Below the pieces are notes generated by a model. That model did no database searches, was not told the DNA's origin, and was given only the letters and a program-made list of their open reading frames with translations. A DNA stretch of 7,980 bases from the NCBI GenBank assembly GCA_030604975.1, contig JAUVUV010000086.1, forward strand, positions 1-7,980. Direction: 5' to 3'. A program made the position numbers and the translations under genes. Origin of the DNA: Candidatus Glassiibacteriota bacterium. GTDB taxonomy: Bacteria; Gemmatimonadota; Glassbacteria; GWA2-58-10. Shown piece after piece: positions 5,809-7,980 of the stretch. Position 1 is the first letter of the stretch. Each line of letters starts with the position of its first letter.

Positions 5809-6504
5809 TTGGGCCACAATTTTATCGACAAGATTCTTACCGCCAGCCCGGAAGCCCAGTTCATTCTGCTGATTCTGGGTGTGCTCTCTGTATTGAGTTG
5901 GATGATAATGGGTGTGAAATATTTCAAAGTGCGCAGGGCCGAACGCGAGGTAGTGGATTTTCTCGCCCGCTTTCGCAAGGCACGCGACCTGGAACAGATT
6001 CAGGAAGCCGGCAAGGAAATGGTCAGATCCCCGATAGCCGCTCTTGTTACTGTGGCCGTGCAAGAGGTCAGGCAGCTTCGCAGGCTGATTACCAAGCAGC
6101 AGGAGCAAAGCAAGCTCTCATTCGATTCCACGCTTATGATGCGCGACAGTCTTCTGATGGCGATGGAACGTACTGTTGCCGAACAGGGGGAACAGCTTCG
6201 CAGCTATCTCGTGTTTCTCGCCATTACCACCATGGTGAGTCCCTTTCTCGGGCTTCTGGGCACGGTCTGGGGTATCATGATCGCCTTTCTGGATATCGCG
6301 GCCAGGGGCTCGGCCAATATCTCGGTCGTGGCGCCCGGGATCGCCGATGCACTGATAACCACTATCGTCGGTCTGGCAGTGGCGATTCCTGCAGTAGTCG
6401 GTTACAACTATTTCTCCAACCGCATCCGGCGGATCATGGACAAATGCAACAACTTCTCGCTAGAACTGGCAGGAATAATCTATAAAAGCAGTTTGAACCT
6501 TTGA
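5809..6504 (+). CDS. tolQ: TolQ (ExbB/TolQ/MotA-family proton channel subunit)
   Basis: A 231-residue inner-membrane protein, the same size as E. coli TolQ (230). It forms the stator-like channel with TolR that uses proton motive force to energise TolA. Three membrane segments are visible at about 18-37, 134-160 and 178-200, with a large cytoplasmic loop after the first. Family motifs are 'FLGLLGTVWGIMIAF' (146-160, Thr152) and 'PGIADALITTIVGLAVAIPAVVGYN' from 176, where Thr184/185 fall in the third segment's polar face. The start is TTG 5809: AAAGGGAGG (5796-5804) precedes it, and the N-terminus 'FIDKILTASPEAQFILL' fits TolQ. tolR follows after 76 bases. ExbB is the alternative, but the downstream TolB-like gene favours Tol. 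Confidence 0.92.
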   Translation: MGHNFIDKILTASPEAQFILLILGVLSVLSWMIMGVKYFKVRRAEREVVDFLARFRKARDLEQIQEAGKEMVRSPIAALVTVAVQEVRQLRRLITKQQEQSKLSFDSTLMMRDSLLMAMERTVAEQGEQLRSYLVFLAITTMVSPFLGLLGTVWGIMIAFLDIAARGSANISVVAPGIADALITTIVGLAVAIPAVVGYNYFSNRIRRIMDKCNNFSLELAGIIYKSSLNL

Positions 6505-6586
6505 ACCAGCTTACGGTTATTAATAATAGACAGCTTCGGAGTTTTAACATCTAACTGGTTCCACTCTGGTCAATTGGGGTTTGCCA

Positions 6587-7012
6587 ATGCCAAGATTCAG
6601 TAAAAATTCTGAAGACCCGCTGATGAGCGAAATCAATGTAACCTCGCTTGTCGATGTGATGATCACCCTGTTAATCATGTTCATGATCTCCACCCCGCTG
6701 TTTCAGGGCGGGCTCGAGGTAGCTCTGCCTAAAACCCAGGTCAGACAAACTTTCGATTCAGAACGGCTTGTGGTGACAATAAGTAAGGATAAGGGCATTT
6801 TCCTCAACGATGAGCATATCACAGAGCAAGAACTCCCCGATAAGCTGGCCGAGTATTACCAGAACAGTAAAATAAAAGGGGCCTATCTGCGGGCGGATGG
6901 TGATATTGCTTATCGGAATATAACCATGGTCGTTTCACGAATTCATCAGGCTGGATTCGAATCATTGGGTCTGGTTACCGAGCCTGCAGGGGACGGTACG
7001 CTCAGGCGCTAA
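6587..7012 (+). CDS. tolR: TolR (ExbD/TolR-family)
   Basis: A protein of 141 residues, the usual TolR size, with a short cytoplasmic N-terminus, one membrane segment (about 20-38) and a periplasmic domain. The family signature 'INVTSLVDVMITLLIMFM' is present; its Asp is residue 23 from this start, matching the essential proton-carrying Asp23 of E. coli TolR. The segment is followed by 'GGLEVALPKT', the conserved linker, and a periplasmic domain with 'GAYLRADGDIAYRNITMVVSRIHQAGFESLGLVTEP'. I prefer ATG 6587, with GGGG (6576-6579) 7 bases ahead, to the in-frame TTG at 6581, which would add two residues. The 76-base gap after tolQ is longer than elsewhere in the cluster; GAACCAG (6503-6509) and CTGGTTC (6555-6561) are complementary across it, possibly by chance. 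Confidence 0.92.
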   Translation: MPRFSKNSEDPLMSEINVTSLVDVMITLLIMFMISTPLFQGGLEVALPKTQVRQTFDSERLVVTISKDKGIFLNDEHITEQELPDKLAEYYQNSKIKGAYLRADGDIAYRNITMVVSRIHQAGFESLGLVTEPAGDGTLRR

Positions 7013-7051
7013 CTCGCACGTTCTCCAGGTGAAAGGTTTGAGGAGAGGATG

Positions 7052-7630
7052 ATGCGGAAAGCTTTTCTCATTTCGCTGTCAGGGCACATATTGGTTTTCT
7101 TTTCTCTCTGGGTTTCCTGCGGGAAAAAGGTGCGTTACATCGAAATACCGCCTATCTATGAGGTGGAGCTGATCGCCATGCCGCAACTCCAGGAGCCGCC
7201 GCCGGAGGAACCGGTGCCTGAAGTGGACATGGAGACCATCCCCCCGCCGCCGGATGAGAAAAAAAAGATCAAGCCCAAGAAGAAACAGGCAAAGCCTAAA
7301 CCAAAGGTACAGCAAGCCACTGCCACTGTGCGCTCGGACGAACTGTTCGAGTTTCCCTGGTATCTCCGGCTGATGACTGATAAAATCAGCCGCAACTGGC
7401 GCAACCCCTACCGGGGAGAGGAAGAATCCGTACTGTGCACGATCTATTTCAGGATTTTGCGCGATGGTACGGTAACCGGGCTGAAATTGGAAAAATCCAG
7501 CGGCATCTCCGTGTTCGACCGTGCGGCCTTGCGCGCTGTGATGAGTTCGAGTCCTTTGCCCCAGCTGCCGCCGGATTACGCTGAATCGCACCTTACAGTC
7601 CACCTAGACTTCGAATACAGGAAAAAATGA
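7052..7630 (+). CDS. TolA/TonB-like energy-transducing protein
   Basis: A protein of 192 residues with the TonB/TolA layout: an N-terminal anchor of about 20 residues containing S-x3-H ('SLSGH', Ser8 and His12 from this start), the motif that contacts the TolQR or ExbBD motor; a Pro/Glu then Lys/Pro-rich periplasmic linker (about 45-90, 'PPPEEPVPEV', 'KKKIKPKKKQAKPKPK'); and a C-terminal TonB-like domain ('DKISRNWRNPYRGEE', 'IYFRILRDGTVTGLKLEKSSG', 'FDRAALRAVMSSSPLPQLPPD'). It is much shorter than E. coli TolA (421 residues), which has a long helical middle. Position between tolR and a TolB-like gene argues for a TolA role; the fold alone is closer to TonB. ATG 7052 is preferred to ATG 7049 because AGGAG (7041-7045) is 6 rather than 3 bases away. 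Its TGA overlaps the next ATG. Confidence 0.88.
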   Translation: MRKAFLISLSGHILVFFSLWVSCGKKVRYIEIPPIYEVELIAMPQLQEPPPEEPVPEVDMETIPPPPDEKKKIKPKKKQAKPKPKVQQATATVRSDELFEFPWYLRLMTDKISRNWRNPYRGEEESVLCTIYFRILRDGTVTGLKLEKSSGISVFDRAALRAVMSSSPLPQLPPDYAESHLTVHLDFEYRKK

Positions 7631-7980
7631 CTGGTAAATCGCTTTCAGGATACTCGCTTTTCACTATTCTGCTCTTCTTTTACATCTTGGATCTCCCTCT
7701 TTTCGCTCAGGCCCCACCCGGTGAGCTTCCTGCGGGCGAGGTCTATACCCGGATTACCACAAGCCGGATTCACAAGTACAAAACCGTGGTTTCTATCATG
7801 CCGGTCGAGGGTATCGGCGATGCCGACAGTATCGCTGATCTGCAGCGGATCAGGGATGTGGTGATCGCTGACCTTGATTTCAGCCTGCGGTTTGACATGC
7901 TCAACCGGCGTATCGACGAACTGAGTATCGCTCCCCTGAATTCGGCCAAGGGGGCGGTGGATTTCACCGGCTGGCAGGCC
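7627..7980 (+). CDS. tolB: TolB, N-terminal part (3' end outside window)
   Basis: This frame is open from ATG 7627 to the end of the window, 118 codons with no stop. The ATG overlaps the TGA of the preceding gene as ATGA, with AGGA (7619-7622) just upstream, a typical translational coupling. The product starts with a signal peptide ('SLFTILLFFYILDLPLFAQ', cleavage around 27-29). It continues with the TolB N-terminal domain pattern: a beta strand 'KTVVSIMPVEGIG', then 'LQRIRDVVIADLDFSLRFDML' (compare the family's 'I..VV..DL..SG.F..L') and 'AVDFTGWQA' (the conserved W before the next strand). TolB is the periplasmic beta-propeller partner of Pal and TolA; the propeller repeats would lie downstream. 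Assignment rests on the partial sequence plus context; the sequence identity is moderate by eye. Confidence 0.83.
   Translation, partial: MTGKSLSGYSLFTILLFFYILDLPLFAQAPPGELPAGEVYTRITTSRIHKYKTVVSIMPVEGIGDADSIADLQRIRDVVIADLDFSLRFDMLNRRIDELSIAPLNSAKGAVDFTGWQA

Noticed and set aside
5898..6485. 195-codon plus-strand frame overlapping tolQ
   Set aside because: The product is Gly/Arg/Ser/Gln-rich with no membrane segments, a typical frame-shifted shadow of tolQ, which has all family motifs.
7193..7300. Repeat-like CCG/CCGCCG and AAG/AAA-rich tract
   Set aside because: These are codon-level consequences of the Pro-rich and Lys-rich linker of a TonB/TolA-type protein, not a DNA repeat element.
7079..7603. 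174-codon minus-strand open frame opposite the TolA/TonB-like gene
   Set aside because: Its sequence is the antisense of Pro/Lys-rich linker codons and a TonB domain; composition (Arg/Leu/Phe-rich) is what such antisense produces.
1..7980. CRISPR array, tRNA/rRNA gene, insertion sequence or phage attachment site
   Set aside because: I saw no regularly spaced direct repeats, no tRNA-like clover-leaf arms, no transposase motifs and no terminal inverted repeats with flanking duplications.

Overview
The window looks like chromosomal DNA of a diderm (Gram-negative-type) bacterium. Three things point this way: a Tol-Pal gene cluster (tolQ, tolR, a TolA/TonB-like gene, tolB), a lipoprotein with a lipobox, and a large exported protein ending in a FlgD-type Ig-like tail with the 'NSPNPFNPTT' signature. 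That tail style is typical of the Fibrobacteres-Chlorobi-Bacteroidetes (FCB) superphylum and neighbouring candidate phyla such as Zixibacteria, KSB1, Glassbacteria and Latescibacteria. I infer a deep FCB-type lineage and cannot name it further. Coding regions are moderately GC-rich, intergenic regions are AT-rich, and TTG starts are common. I see no phage, transposon, CRISPR or RNA gene.

Layout. (1) 1-2150, plus strand: the 3' end of an exported FlgD-Ig-tailed protein, then a small TPR-like lipoprotein, then a TPR protein with a DUF5683-like membrane C-terminus. The two TPR genes are 4 bases apart and form an operon-like pair. (2) 2151-2349: a terminator with an unusual competing inverted repeat, then a second perfect inverted repeat ahead of the next gene. 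(3) 2350-4005, plus: a radical SAM protein of the uncharacterised TIGR03960-like type. (4) 4081-4272, minus: rpmB, the zinc-binding form of ribosomal protein L28, convergent with the radical SAM gene. (5) 4273-4479: an AT-rich divergent promoter region. (6) 4480-7980, plus: a UDP-sugar dehydrogenase, tolQ, tolR, a TolA/TonB-like gene and the 5' part of tolB, with short gaps or an ATGA overlap and no clear terminator between them.

How they work together. TolQ and TolR form the inner-membrane proton-driven motor. The TolA/TonB-like protein carries force across the periplasm, and TolB is the periplasmic propeller that engages Pal. Pal (often followed by the TPR protein CpoB/YbgF) would be expected just past the window. 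The sugar dehydrogenase upstream of tolQ supplies a UDP-uronate for surface polysaccharide and may share its promoter. The window is therefore mostly envelope biology, with one housekeeping ribosomal gene and one enzyme of unknown function. I did not find a convincing new multi-gene system. The least explained items are the radical SAM protein, the TPR/DUF5683 pair and the paired structures at 2182-2252.
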